Source: Halorubrum sp. Atlit-26R (lineage in GTDB: Archaea > Halobacteriota > Halobacteria > Halobacteriales > Haloferacaceae). Taken from it: a stretch of DNA of 64,000 nt. The notes below the pieces were generated by a model that searched no databases, was not told where the DNA came from, and saw only the letters and a list, made by a program, of their open reading frames with translations. Positions 32,900-41,977 of the stretch are shown in pieces (positions within the stretch are counted from its first letter, which is position 1; each line of letters opens with the position of its first letter). A program made the position numbers and the translations under genes. The stretch is from positions 1-64,000 of the forward strand of contig NZ_QPLT01000016.1 in NCBI RefSeq assembly GCF_003666015.1, written 5' to 3'.

Positions 32900-33961
32900 G
32901 TGACTCACGTAGGCATCGTCGGCGCGGGCGCGGGGGCGGCCGCGGCGGCGTTCGTCATCGACGGCGCGGTCCCGGACGCGGACGTGACGGTCCTCGAGAA
33001 GTCCGGCGGGCTCTGCGGGCGCGCGGCGACCCGCCGCCATGACGACCTCACGTACGACTACGGGGCGAACTACCTGAAGAGCGACGACGACCGCGTCGTC
33101 GAACTGATCACCGAGACGCTCGACGACGATGGCCTCGTCGATGTGACCGAGCCGGTGTACACCTTCGAGGCCGACGGGGCGGTGTCCCCCGGCCGCGACG
33201 CCGACGAACACAAGTGGAGCTATCGGCAGGGGCTCACCCAGATCGCGAAGCGGCTGTTCGGCCGCACCGACGCGACCGTCCACCGACGGACCCGGGTCGA
33301 GACGGTGCGGAGAGTCGAGGCCGCGGGCGGAGCGAGCGACGACGCTCGCTGGGAACTCGACGACGCCGACGACGAGACCCACGGCCCGTTCGACGTGCTA
33401 CTTTTAAACCCCCCGGCGCCGCAGACCGCCGAGCTGCTCCGGACCGCCGAGTGGGACGACCCGCTCCGCGAGACGCTCGTCGAGGCGGTCGGCGGGGTCG
33501 AGTACCGCAGCGTCTGGACCGCGGTCCTCCGCTACCCGTTCGCGCTCGACGTCCCCTACTACGCGCTCGTCAACACGGACAAGGAACACGCGGTCGGCTG
33601 GATCTCCCGCGAGGAGTGCAAGGCGGGCCACGTCCCCGACGGCGAGACGCTGCTCGTCGTTCAGGCGAGCGACGCGTGGTCGACGGCGCATTACGACGAC
33701 GACCCGGGCGAGAACGTCGCCGCGCTCGCCGACCACGCCGCCGACGTCGTCGGCGACGAACGGCTGGCGGAGCCCGACTGGACCGACCATCAGGGATGGC
33801 GCTACGCCCAGCCGGAGGGCGGCGTCGACCGCGGGCCCGTCGACTCGGCGCGCGACGCGGGGCTGTACCTGCTCGGCGACTGGGTCGCGGGCGAGGGGCG
33901 GCTCCACGCCGCCATCGCGAACGGGCTCGACGTCGGCGAGCGCGTCGCGTACGGGATTTAA
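32900..33961 (+). CDS. FAD-dependent amine-oxidase/renalase-like protein
   Basis: The 353-residue product starts at GTG 32900, directly before the dinucleotide-binding HVGIVGAGAGAAAAAFVI and the acidic VTVLEKSGGLCGRA. A TTAAG box lies about 25 bases upstream. The C-terminal FAD motif GLYLLGDWVAGEGRLHAAIANG is well conserved. The fold is that of renalase-type NAD(P)/FAD oxidoreductases. YDYGANYLKSDD is another family block. The substrate is unknown. Confidence 0.85.
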   Translation: MTHVGIVGAGAGAAAAAFVIDGAVPDADVTVLEKSGGLCGRAATRRHDDLTYDYGANYLKSDDDRVVELITETLDDDGLVDVTEPVYTFEADGAVSPGRDADEHKWSYRQGLTQIAKRLFGRTDATVHRRTRVETVRRVEAAGGASDDARWELDDADDETHGPFDVLLLNPPAPQTAELLRTAEWDDPLRETLVEAVGGVEYRSVWTAVLRYPFALDVPYYALVNTDKEHAVGWISREECKAGHVPDGETLLVVQASDAWSTAHYDDDPGENVAALADHAADVVGDERLAEPDWTDHQGWRYAQPEGGVDRGPVDSARDAGLYLLGDWVAGEGRLHAAIANGLDVGERVAYGI

Positions 33962-34083
33962 GCGGAATCGGAGCCGGGAGGATCAGGACGGCACCGCGGT
34001 CGACCGCGGCGTCGCTGCGGGGTGACGGATTGTTTTCGAAAAGCGGTTCGCCGGCGTTTCGATCGTCCGGTCGTCCGGTCGCG

Positions 34084-34371
34084 TCAGTTCGTCGTGATCC
34101 GGTACTCGACGGTCCCCAGACCGGGGAGCGTGAGCGTCCGGACGCGACCGCTGCGCCGGCGCAGGGTCCGCAGGACGGACCGCGACAGGACGGCGAGCGC
34201 GACGGTGCCGGTCAGCAGCGCGACGGTCGCGACGGGGTACGCGAGCGCGACGAACGGTGCCAGGACGAGCGCGAGGAACGCGAGCGTCCCCAGCGGCGAG
34301 CGACTGCCCGGCGGCGACTCGGAGCCGATCGGCCGGTGCGCCTCCGCCGAGGTGATGGAACCTTGGTACAT
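34084..34371 (-). CDS. Small two-helix membrane protein
   Basis: The 95-residue product has a hydrophilic N-terminus, two adjacent hydrophobic helices (FLALVLAPFVALAYPVATVALLTGTVALAVL), a basic loop RTLRRRSGRVR and a short beta-like tail. Codon bias fits the genome. No family is recognised. It is divergent from the winged-helix-like gene over a 337-base region. Confidence 0.6.
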   Translation of the reverse strand: MYQGSITSAEAHRPIGSESPPGSRSPLGTLAFLALVLAPFVALAYPVATVALLTGTVALAVLSRSVLRTLRRRSGRVRTLTLPGLGTVEYRITTN

Positions 34372-34708
34372 ATCTCACCGTACGCGCTCCGCCGACTAAA
34401 ACCTTTCACTTCCCAAATATGTTTTGAGAAACGGTACCACGGACCATGTCCGTAAAACAACTGAAACGGTTGTTCATGCGGTGTAACTCATACCATGGTA
34501 CTCATTAGTACACCTCTCAAAAATCTGTGAATTTGTATCGGTGACGGCGTCGAAGCCCCGGTCGAAGGGAGTCGCCCGCCGCGGATCGCGCTCACGGCCC
34601 CGGAGTCGAATCCGCTCACCCGGGCGGAGGGGGACGGTCCCGAGACGCGACCCGGCGGTGCTTTTATTTCGCTTCGACTGTTCTCGTAGATACGGACAGA
34701 TACACACG
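34372..34708. promoter_or_regulatory. AT-rich divergent region with two palindromes
   Basis: The region is markedly lower in GC. It contains ACGGAC-CAT-GTCCGT (34439-34453), a perfect 6-3-6 inverted repeat, and TACCATGGTA (34489-34498). A TTTTATTTC box (34670-34678) lies 30-40 bases before the ATG at 34709. The palindromes could be operators for the small regulator-like protein downstream; this is a guess. No gene is seen. Confidence 0.45.
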
Positions 34709-35008
34709 ATGACACTCGACACTCCCACCACCGACCCAACGGTCGTCGTTTCGGCGCCGGAGCGCGGACGCGTGGTCGCCGGCCTCGCCGACGGCACCGT
34801 CGAGACGGTCGCGGATCTGCGTGTTCGCGGGCGGGCCGACGAGATCGCCGCCGAGCTCCGCGAGACGCACCTGCCGGCCTTAGAGGAGGCCGGCTACATC
34901 GAGTGGGACCGCGAGGCCGGGACCATCGAGCCCGGCCCCAACTTCGAGGAGGCCGCGGACCACGTCGACGACCTCCCGATGCCGGACGTCGAGCCCTCTG
35001 ACGACTGA
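34709..35008 (+). CDS. Small winged-helix-like haloarchaeal protein
   Basis: The 99-residue acidic protein contains ADEIAAELRETHLPALEEAGYIEWDREAGTI, which has the helix-strand pattern of a winged helix (recognition helix then a two-stranded wing), as in DUF7344-type haloarchaeal regulators (recalled). The first helix of a typical HTH is short. It is a possible transcription regulator; DNA binding is not shown. It is monocistronic. Confidence 0.6.
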   Translation: MTLDTPTTDPTVVVSAPERGRVVAGLADGTVETVADLRVRGRADEIAAELRETHLPALEEAGYIEWDREAGTIEPGPNFEEAADHVDDLPMPDVEPSDD

Positions 35009-35049
35009 CCGGCGCGGTCGACCGACCGTCGCGGCCGGCCGAGCGCGCG

Positions 35050-35113
35050 GCGGCCCGGGGGCCGATCATCGCGGACGCGGCCCGGGGGCCGATCATCGCG
35101 GACGCGGCCCGGG
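35050..35113. repeat. 27-bp tandem repeat upstream of the adenine methylase
   Basis: Two identical 27-base units (35050-35076 and 35077-35103) and a 10-base partial third unit. Each unit contains the palindrome GGCCCGGGGGCC-like core and GATCATC. It ends 36 bases before the methylase ATG and overlaps its promoter zone. Each unit has one GATC, the likely substrate of a Dam-type enzyme. Confidence 0.75.
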
Positions 35114-35149
35114 ACGTTTATCCCCGGGCGCGGGCGACACCCGACAGCC

Positions 35150-36070
35150 ATGGCCGAGCCGATCCTGAAGTGGGCCGGCGGGAAGCGGCAGCTGCTCGAC
35201 GAGCTGTACGCCCGGTTCCCGTCGGAGTTCGGCCGCTACCACGAGCCGTTCGTCGGCGGCGGCGCCGTCTTCTTCGACCTCGAACCCGCCCGCGCGACGG
35301 TCAACGACGCGAACCCCCGGCTCGTGAACTTCTACGAGCAGGTCCGCGACCGCCCCGACGAGCTGATCGCCCGGCTCGCGTCGTTCGACGACCCCGAGAG
35401 CGGCCCCGACCCGGCCCTCCCGTACGCCGAGGAGACGGCGCGCGGCCGCGACGTGGACGCCTACTACTACCAGCAGCGCGCGCGGTTCAACCGCCGGCCG
35501 TACGAGGGGGAGTTCGACCCCATAGAGGAGGCCGCGCTCCTCCTGTACCTCAACCGCACCTGTTACAACGGCCTCTACCGCGAGAACGCCGACGGCGGGT
35601 TCAACGTCCCGATCGGCCGGTACGCCGACCCCGACTGGATCCAACGCGACCGGGTCCGTCGGGCGAGCGACCTGCTCGCCGACGCCGAGATCCGACAGGG
35701 GGACTTCGCGTACGTCCTCGACGCCGCCGAGCCCGGCGACCTCGTCTACTTCGACCCGCCCTACGAGCCGATGAGCGCGACCGCGAGCTTCAACGAGTAC
35801 AGCGCGTCGGGGTTCGACCGCGAGGACCAGCGCCGCCTGCTCGACGTCGCCGGCGAGCTCGACGACTCTGGGGTGTGGGTCGTCCTCTCGAACAGCGGCG
35901 TGATGTACGACGCGTACGCCGACGCGGGCTTCCGCGTCGACCGCGAGGACGCGACCCGGTCGATAAACTCCGACGCCGACAACCGCGACGCGGTCGACGA
36001 GATCGTGGCGACGAACGTCCCGCCGGCCGAGCGCCGAGAGGCCGGGCAGCGGGAACTCCCCGACTTCTGA
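35150..36070 (+). CDS. Dam-type DNA adenine-N6 methyltransferase (D12 class)
   Basis: The 306-residue enzyme has the D12-class motifs: PILKWAGGKRQLL (motif X), YHEPFVGGGAVFF (motif I, SAM), and VYFDPPYEPMS (DPPY, motif IV, catalytic). FNRRPYEGE and LNRTCYNGLYREN also match Dam/DpnM relatives. The target is probably GATC, by family. No restriction gene is adjacent, so it is an orphan methylase, possibly regulatory. The region lacks phage genes. Confidence 0.9.
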   Translation: MAEPILKWAGGKRQLLDELYARFPSEFGRYHEPFVGGGAVFFDLEPARATVNDANPRLVNFYEQVRDRPDELIARLASFDDPESGPDPALPYAEETARGRDVDAYYYQQRARFNRRPYEGEFDPIEEAALLLYLNRTCYNGLYRENADGGFNVPIGRYADPDWIQRDRVRRASDLLADAEIRQGDFAYVLDAAEPGDLVYFDPPYEPMSATASFNEYSASGFDREDQRRLLDVAGELDDSGVWVVLSNSGVMYDAYADAGFRVDREDATRSINSDADNRDAVDEIVATNVPPAERREAGQRELPDF

Positions 36071-36167
36071 GCCCGCGGCTTCGTTGAAATGCTCGGGGTT
36101 CGATGTTTCTCGTCCTCGGTCCCCATCGAAATAAGTACCTCCCAACCCACGGGAGCGATGTCTGTTC

Positions 36168-36887
36168 ATGGGTCTCAGTTCACGTACTCTGTGGACGCTC
36201 CGCCGCTATTGGGCTGACCGCCTCGGTGTCCCTCCCGAGGCGTTCGAGAAATCAGGAGGAACCGTTGGCGACGCCGAGGAGGGCGGTATCCAACTTTTTT
36301 CTCACGGCGACTCCCTGATCGTCGGTGTCCCGGGCCCGCTCTTAGACGCAGCCGAAGACCGGAGTGAGACCGGGATACCACTCGATGCCGACGACGAGGA
36401 CGCGGTCCACGGATGGCTCACTCGCTTCGACGGTATCGAGCGGGCCATCGGCCCGACGTTCTACGGATACGCGGATCGAGAAACGTTCACTCCCGTCGAA
36501 TCGGACGCTCGAGCCCTCACAGCTGCCGATGCCGCCGCCTATCGGTCGTTTCAACGGAGTATTCCGGATACCGAGTGGGAACAAGGCGGAACACAGTTCA
36601 CTCCCGGCGAGACTGTGGGACTTTTTGTTGATGAAGAGCTGGTAGCGGTCGCCGGCTTCGATGTCTGGGAAGGCGTACTTGCCCATCTGGCAGTCGTGAC
36701 ACGCCCGGACAACCGCGGGCGTGGATACGGTCGGAGCGTCGTCTCTCAAGCCACGGAGAAGGCGTTCGCTGACGGACTTCTCCCCCAGTACCGAACCTCA
36801 GACGCATGGCCATGGTCCGTCGCACTTGCTCAGGACCTCGGGTTTCACCGGTTTGCCACGGCTTATCTCGGCGTCTACCGGCGGTAA
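36168..36887 (+). CDS. GNAT-family N-acetyltransferase
   Basis: The 239-residue protein has an N-terminal region unlike the family (about 1-125) and a C-terminal GNAT fold with FVDEELVAVAGFDVWEGVLAHLAVVTRPDNRGRGYGRSV, containing the acetyl-CoA loop R/Q-x-x-G-x-G/A as NRGRGYG. Its GC is lower than that of neighbouring genes and codon choices are less biased, which suggests acquisition. The substrate is unknown. Confidence 0.85.
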   Translation: MGLSSRTLWTLRRYWADRLGVPPEAFEKSGGTVGDAEEGGIQLFSHGDSLIVGVPGPLLDAAEDRSETGIPLDADDEDAVHGWLTRFDGIERAIGPTFYGYADRETFTPVESDARALTAADAAAYRSFQRSIPDTEWEQGGTQFTPGETVGLFVDEELVAVAGFDVWEGVLAHLAVVTRPDNRGRGYGRSVVSQATEKAFADGLLPQYRTSDAWPWSVALAQDLGFHRFATAYLGVYRR

Positions 36888-37151
36888 CGCCCTTCACGAT
36901 CGGCCGATTCGTGCTCCGTATCTTCTGTCGCGCTCACAACGCCATCTCGAACCGGTCGAATTCTCGTCGGTCAGTACGCACCCTTCAGCGACCAGCCGTT
37001 TCAGGCGAGAATTCGTCTGAAAAACGGATTCAACGGGATCGACACGGCGGAATCGCGCGGATCGAGGTACCGCGTCGACCCCGGAGCCGCGCGGTCACCC
37101 GACCGCGGCGTTGGGGCGGGCTTTTTGACCTCCCCCGCCGACGGGTCGGGT

Positions 37152-37601
37152 ATGACCGATCTCGACATCGACCTCGTCCTCGTGCCCGTCGACGGCAGCG
37201 AGGAGTCACACGAGGCGGTCGACTACGCGATCGCGCTCGCGGCGGAGTACGACGCGAGCGTCCACGCGCTGTACGTCCTCGACGAGGAGGTCGTCCGCGC
37301 CATCGACCACGGCGTCGTCGACGAGAGCGAGGTTGCGGACGACTCCGAGGCGTTCACCGACTCCGTCGCGCGCCGCGCGGAGGCCGCCGGGGTCCCCCAC
37401 AGCAACTCCATCGCGTACGGCTTCTCCACCTCGGTGAAGACCGTCCATCCCGGGAGCGTCGTCCTCGACACGGCCGAGGAGCTGGAGTCGGACTTCATCG
37501 TCGTCCCGCGCGAGCCGGTCTCCGGCGACCCCGGCGAGGTGCTGGGGAAGGCCGCGGAGTACGTCCTCCTGTACGCGAGCCAGCCCGTCCTGTCCGTCTG
37601 A
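37152..37601 (+). CDS. Universal stress protein (UspA family)
   Basis: The 149-residue protein starts MTDLDIDLVLVPVDGSEESH, a standard Usp N-terminus, with YAIALAAEYDASVHALYVLD. The C-terminal ATP motif is replaced by IVVPREPVSGDPGEVLGKAAEYVLLYASQPVLSV, which lacks the usual glycine-rich loop. Its TGA overlaps the ATG of the DUF63 protein by one base, so it may report on or regulate that membrane protein. Confidence 0.88.
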   Translation: MTDLDIDLVLVPVDGSEESHEAVDYAIALAAEYDASVHALYVLDEEVVRAIDHGVVDESEVADDSEAFTDSVARRAEAAGVPHSNSIAYGFSTSVKTVHPGSVVLDTAEELESDFIVVPREPVSGDPGEVLGKAAEYVLLYASQPVLSV

Positions 37602-38428
37602 TGGTCGGCGGCCTCCTCCCGGCGGGCACGACGCTTCCTCCCCTCCCCCACCTCCTCGTCGTCCTGCTCGCGACCGGCGGGGTCGCCGCCGCGCTCCGGC
37701 GCCGGCGCCCCTCCGTCACCGCCCGGCGCGTGCTCGCGCTCGCCCCGTGGATGGCGCTCGGCTCCGCGGCCCACGTCCTCTACGTCGTCGACGCGCTCCC
37801 GTCCTCGATCGCCCCGTTCGCCGGCTCGCCGACCGTCTACCTCACGGTCGGGACGTTCGCCGGCGCGGCGTGGCTCGCCGCCGACGCGTGGCTCGCGGTC
37901 GATGCCGACCGTCCGGACAGGATCGCGGCGACGCTCGCCGCCGCCGGCGTCCTTCTCCTCGTCCCCGTCGTCGCGGTCGCGGTCGGGACCGGGCTCTCAC
38001 CCGCCGGCGCGCGCTGGTCGGCGCTCGCGCTCGCGCTCACCCTCCCGATCGCGGGCGCCGTCTGGGCCGGACTGACACGTTTCCGACCCGAGGCGGCGGT
38101 CACCGGCGGGGTCGGCGCCCTCGCGGTGTTCGGGCACGCGCTCGACGGCGTCTCGACCGCGGTGGGGACGACCCAGCTCGGCTTCGGCGAGCGCACCCCC
38201 GTCTCGCGGATCCTGCTCGAAATCGGCGGGCTCCCGTCGGTGCCGGTGCTGGGCGAGGGGTGGCTGTTCCTCCTCGTGAAGCTCGCGGTCGCGAGCGCGG
38301 TCGTGTGGCTGTTCGCGGCCTACGTCCGCGAGGAACCGGCGGAGGGGTACCTCCTCCTCGGCTTCGTCGCCGCGATGGGGCTCGGCCCGGCGGCGCACAA
38401 CCTGCTGCTGTTCTCCGTGGCGGCGTGA
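37601..38428 (+). CDS. DUF63-family membrane protein
   Basis: The 275-residue protein has seven or so hydrophobic helices and the DUF63 signatures FGHALDGVSTAVGTTQLGFGERTPVSRILLEIGG and a final GLGPAAHNLLLF. DUF63 is an archaeal family of unknown function (recalled). The N-terminal quarter appears shorter and more divergent than in typical relatives. It is translationally coupled to a Usp protein through a TGATG junction. Confidence 0.85.
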   Translation: MVGGLLPAGTTLPPLPHLLVVLLATGGVAAALRRRRPSVTARRVLALAPWMALGSAAHVLYVVDALPSSIAPFAGSPTVYLTVGTFAGAAWLAADAWLAVDADRPDRIAATLAAAGVLLLVPVVAVAVGTGLSPAGARWSALALALTLPIAGAVWAGLTRFRPEAAVTGGVGALAVFGHALDGVSTAVGTTQLGFGERTPVSRILLEIGGLPSVPVLGEGWLFLLVKLAVASAVVWLFAAYVREEPAEGYLLLGFVAAMGLGPAAHNLLLFSVAA

Positions 38429-38461
38429 GGAAGGGACCGGCGCGGCGCGCTCCCGGTCGCC

Positions 38462-38944
38462 TCACAGGACCGCCAGCGCGAACGCGACCGTGACGCCGGC
38501 GAGCAGGACGGCCTGGACGAACGCGCTGGCGAGGGCGCCGACCATCGCGTAGGCCGCCTGCCGAGCGGCCTCGCGCGTGTCGCCGTCGTGCTCGTCGAGG
38601 GCGGCGAGGAAGACGGTCCCGCCCAGTCCGACGACGATCCCGATCGGCCCGAGCGGGATCAGGAGCGCGATTCCCACCAGCGTCCCGAGGACGACGGTCC
38701 GGGTCGACGCGCCGCCGAGCCGCCCGGAGACCATTCCCGACGCGAGGTCCGCGGCGGAGGCCAGCAGCGAGACGACGACGAGCGCGACCACCACGGCGAG
38801 GCCCGGTTCCGCGAACCCGGTGGTGTACGCGTAGCCGACGACGGTCAGCGCCGCGAGGACGCCGCCCGGCACCAGCGGGACGAACGAGCTGGCCGTCCAG
38901 ACGACGAGCAGCGCGATCGCCAGTCCGGCCGCGAGAGTGACCAT
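38462..38944 (-). CDS. DUF456-family membrane protein
   Basis: The 160-residue protein has four or five helices. FVPLVPGGVLAALTVVGYAYTTGF and ADLASGMVSGRLGGASTRTVVLG followed by LIPLGPIGIVVGLGGTVFLAAL match the glycine-zipper-rich DUF456 pattern (GxxxG helices). The function is unknown. It is convergent with the DUF63 gene, 33 bases apart. Confidence 0.85.
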   Translation of the reverse strand: MVTLAAGLAIALLVVWTASSFVPLVPGGVLAALTVVGYAYTTGFAEPGLAVVVALVVVSLLASAADLASGMVSGRLGGASTRTVVLGTLVGIALLIPLGPIGIVVGLGGTVFLAALDEHDGDTREAARQAAYAMVGALASAFVQAVLLAGVTVAFALAVL

Positions 38945-39018
38945 ACGGACCGAACGCTACGTGCGCTGAAAACACTTCACCACGGTCGACCCGACGGGGG
39001 CGGGTCCGCCGACCCCGC

Positions 39019-39600
39019 TCAGTCTTCTTCTTCGACGACTTCCGGGTCCTCGATGGCCGACTGGAGGGAGTCGAGCCCGTTGACCCACTCGGAGACGAGC
39101 CCGTATTCGAGGTCCTCGACGAGCTCGATGTCGAGCGCCTCGCCGTCGATGACGCGCGTGCCGGCCTGAACGACGTAGCCCAGCGCGGCGTCGAGGTCGT
39201 CTCCCTCCTCGGCCTCGGCCGCGGCGCGCACGAACTCGCTCACGTCGCCCTCGACGACGCCGCCGACGACGTACTCCTCGGCCGCGTAGAAGACGGGGAC
39301 GAGCGAGGTCTGGACGCCGTCGATCAGCATCACCTTGTCCTCGTCGTCGAACTCGACGTCGGCGAGGACGATCTCGCGGATGTCGCGGACCTCCTCGACG
39401 GCGCGGTCCTCGTCGATGCGGTCGTCGTCGAACGCGGTCAGCACCTTCACCACGGCGATGGCGGCGTCGTCCTGGAGGTTCAAGAGGAGCCGCGCGGAGT
39501 CCTCGTTCTCGGGGTCGAGGTCCTCTTCGGCCAGCCTGTCGAGCCAGTTCTGCCAGCGTTCGTCGGTATAGAACGTTTCAACGGCGTCGTCGTCGGTCAT
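39019..39600 (-). CDS. DUF2150-family protein
   Basis: The 193-residue acidic protein, MTDDDAVETFYTDERWQNWLD, is helical and soluble with no catalytic motif. The pattern LLNLQDDAAIAVVKVLTAFDDDRID is typical of the haloarchaeal DUF2150 family (recalled). The start at 39600 is the first Met before conserved sequence. Function is unknown. It is transcribed away from the neighbouring TatD-like gene in the same orientation, 84 bases apart. Confidence 0.8.
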   Translation of the reverse strand: MTDDDAVETFYTDERWQNWLDRLAEEDLDPENEDSARLLLNLQDDAAIAVVKVLTAFDDDRIDEDRAVEEVRDIREIVLADVEFDDEDKVMLIDGVQTSLVPVFYAAEEYVVGGVVEGDVSEFVRAAAEAEEGDDLDAALGYVVQAGTRVIDGEALDIELVEDLEYGLVSEWVNGLDSLQSAIEDPEVVEEED

Positions 39601-39684
39601 GTGCCGTACGTCGCCCGGACTACTCAAATGCCTTTCCTATCGATCGCCGCCCGAGACCGTGTCTCACCCGCGTGAATCCCGGAA

Positions 39685-40542
39685 TCAGACTTCTCGTTCG
39701 AGCGTCGCCTCGGTGTCGATCCCGTACACCGCGCGGGGGGTCTCGACGTGCGCCCGCCGGACCGCCTCGTCGTACCCCTCCTCCAACAGCCAGCGCACCC
39801 GCCTGGGGACGGTCTTCGGGCCGAGCACCATCCCCGGGCGGTCCGGGTCGTCCACGAAGTCCGTCTCCATCAGGAACGGCTCGCCGGCCTCGGCCGCGCG
39901 CTCCAGCCGCTCCTTGTCGCTCATCACGCTCGGCGTGACGCCCGCTAACTCTCCGGCCGCGTAGTGTTTGACGACCTTCGCGGGGTCGAGGCCGACTTCC
40001 TCGGCGACCGCGGCGAGGTCGGTCAGGTCCTCGGTGGCCTCGGTGTGGAGCTGGACCGCGCAGCCGACGTCGGCGCCCAGCTCGAACGCGCGCCGCGTGA
40101 CCGCGTTCGACGCCTCCCACACCGCGTCGCTCACGTCGTAGTGGGGCCGCCCGGACTTCAGCGCGAGCGCGTCCCCGTCGGCGACGTACTCGCTCGCGAC
40201 CGCCAACCCCCCGGCCATGAGGTCGCGCGCGGCCTCGGGCGAGAAGTCGCGCTCGTCGACGAGCCGGCTGATCAGGCCGGGGTGGACGCCGAGGACGGGC
40301 CACGCGCGCCCCGGGAGGGCCTCGGTCGCCGACGCGACGGTCTCCAGCGTCTCCTCGAAGACGGCCCGGAAGTCGTCGGGCTCGTCGGGCTCGACGCCGA
40401 GCAGCCACGAGGGCTTGTTCACCACGAGCAGGTGGGTCCCGCCGAGACGCGCGAACTCCTCGACCGCCTCGATCCCGCGGCCGTGGCGCGGGTCGAGGTG
40501 GAGGTGATCGTCCAGCACCGGCGTGCCGAGGTCCTCGGTCAT
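39685..40542 (-). CDS. TatD-related metal-dependent hydrolase
   Basis: The 285-residue TIM-barrel protein has the opening metal motif DDHLHLDP, a glutamate ligand in VASEYVADG, His in VQLHTEA and VVKHYAAG, and the final Asp in FLMETDFVDDP. The pattern fits the archaeal TatD-like branch of the amidohydrolase superfamily. Activity (nuclease or other phosphoesterase) cannot be read off. A Tat-translocation role is not implied by the name. Confidence 0.88.
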   Translation of the reverse strand: MTEDLGTPVLDDHLHLDPRHGRGIEAVEEFARLGGTHLLVVNKPSWLLGVEPDEPDDFRAVFEETLETVASATEALPGRAWPVLGVHPGLISRLVDERDFSPEAARDLMAGGLAVASEYVADGDALALKSGRPHYDVSDAVWEASNAVTRRAFELGADVGCAVQLHTEATEDLTDLAAVAEEVGLDPAKVVKHYAAGELAGVTPSVMSDKERLERAAEAGEPFLMETDFVDDPDRPGMVLGPKTVPRRVRWLLEEGYDEAVRRAHVETPRAVYGIDTEATLEREV

Positions 40543-40612
40543 GCGAGGGCGTTCGGCGGCGGCGGATTAGAAGGATCGGTCTCGGGCGGGCGGAGTTTCG
40601 GCGGGGAACCCC

Positions 40613-41665
40613 TCAATCCGCGCGGTTCGCAGCGAACGCCGCGTCGGACCGCGGGACCGTCACGTCGGCGAGGCCGGATTCGATCTCGTCCCGGCGGTCC
40701 TCGAACCGCCCGGGCAACACTAAGCGCTCGCCGAGCGCGTCGAGCGGTTCGTCGCTCGCGTAGCCCGGGTCCGCGGTGGCGAGCTCGAAGAGGACGCCCG
40801 CGAACTCACGGAAGTAGACCGAGCGGAACCAGTGGCGGTCGATCTGTTCGGTCGGCCGGAGCCCCATCGACGCGACCGCGTCGCGCATCGCGGACTGGTC
40901 GGCGTCGGTCGGCGTCTGGAACGCGACGTGGTGGACCGTGCCGCGGCCCGAACTGCCCGACCGATCCGTCTCGACGACGTCGACGTACCTGCCCACGGCC
41001 CCGCCCGCGGCGAAGCGGGTCCGGTTGCGGTCGGTCGCGGCGTCGTCTTCGCCGCCCGTCGCGACGTCCGTCTCGGAGTCGGCCTCCGTCAGCCCCATCG
41101 TTTCGAGGAGCCGCTCGGTGCGCTCGGCGTCGTCGAGCCACAGCGTCACGGAGTGGAAGCCGCGGATCGCGGCCGACTCGGGGACGAACGCGGTCCACGC
41201 CGTCGTCGGGTCGTCGTCGGGGATCTCGACTTCGACCAGCTCGACCGGGAGCCCGTCGGGGTCGCGGAAGGGGAGGACCGTCTCGCCGAAGCGCTCCTCG
41301 CGGGCGTCGTAGTCGACGCCGCGCTCGTCGAACCGCGCCTCCCAGTAGTCGAGGCTCCCCTCGGGCACGCGGAACGCGGTGCGAGAGACCTGCCCCGCGC
41401 CGACCTCGCCCTCCGGCAGGTCCGTCCACGGGAAGAACGTCATGCTCGTGCCGGGCGTCCCCTCGGCGTCGCCGTAGAAGAAGTGGTACGTCCCGGGGTC
41501 GTCCTGGTTGATCGAGCGCTTCACCAGCCGGAGCCCGAGCGTCTCGACCCAGAAGTCGAGGTTGCGCTGCGGGTCGCCCGCGACGCAGGTCACGTGGTGG
41601 ATTCCGGGGGTGGGAGTCGGGCCGTCCTCGGTTCCGGCGCCTGCGGAGTCGGACTCGTCTGTCAT
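40613..41665 (-). CDS. VOC-family ring-cleaving dioxygenase-like protein
   Basis: The 350-residue protein has two glyoxalase/bleomycin-like modules: IHHVTCVAGDPQRNLDFWVETLGLRLVK at the start with FHSVTLWLDDAERTE in the middle, and HHVAFQTPT and FELATADPGYASDEP later. The metal ligands are His in HHVT, His in HHVAF and Glu in LFELAT. It resembles the MhqO/LinE-like hydroquinone dioxygenases. A Thr/Pro-rich acidic N-terminus of about 20 residues precedes the fold. Confidence 0.88.
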   Translation of the reverse strand: MTDESDSAGAGTEDGPTPTPGIHHVTCVAGDPQRNLDFWVETLGLRLVKRSINQDDPGTYHFFYGDAEGTPGTSMTFFPWTDLPEGEVGAGQVSRTAFRVPEGSLDYWEARFDERGVDYDAREERFGETVLPFRDPDGLPVELVEVEIPDDDPTTAWTAFVPESAAIRGFHSVTLWLDDAERTERLLETMGLTEADSETDVATGGEDDAATDRNRTRFAAGGAVGRYVDVVETDRSGSSGRGTVHHVAFQTPTDADQSAMRDAVASMGLRPTEQIDRHWFRSVYFREFAGVLFELATADPGYASDEPLDALGERLVLPGRFEDRRDEIESGLADVTVPRSDAAFAANRAD

Positions 41666-41795
41666 ACTTCCAGATACGCCCCGGAGGGACTTGAATCGGC
41701 GCGGACACGGGTGTTACCGGGTCGGGTAGGAGCCCACGACGATGGCCGAGGGCGGGATTCGATCGATACCTGAACCCCGATCGGCTGCGACATCA

Positions 41796-41803
41796 TTTAT
41801 AAA
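41796..41803 (+). promoter_or_regulatory. TATA box upstream of R5
   Basis: TTTATAAA centred at 41799.5 predicts an RNA start near 41825, five bases before hairpin 1 of R5 (41830). It belongs to the R family pattern. Confidence 0.5.
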
Positions 41804-41808
41804 CGAAG

Positions 41809-41977
41809 TGCGGTGGCGCGTGCCGACGAGCGCCCGTCAGGGCGCGAGTCGCACGCGCGAGGGACGCGGTGAGCGCTCGAAGAGCGCGAACCGCGAGGCT
41901 GGGGAGGCGTGAGGTGCGGTGCTGTGCGGGGCGGGGTGGGGCTCAAAGGGGCCCTCGCGGCTGGGGCTTTGGAGGTG
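41809..41977 (+). repeat. R element copy R5 (hairpin 3 deleted)
   Basis: Has GTGCGGTGGCGCGTGCC, hairpin 1 GCGCCC (41830-41835)/GGGCGC (41840-41845) enclosed by GCGCGTGC/GCACGCGC, hairpin 2 CGCGGT (41865-41870)/ACCGCG (41890-41895) with an inner GCGCTC/GAGCGC stem, and the constant block. The large hairpin 3 is lost; the outer helix CAAAG (41943-41947)/CTTTG (41967-41971) remains, around GGGCCCTCGCGGCTGGGG. It runs into the 57-bp tandem array. Confidence 0.75.
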
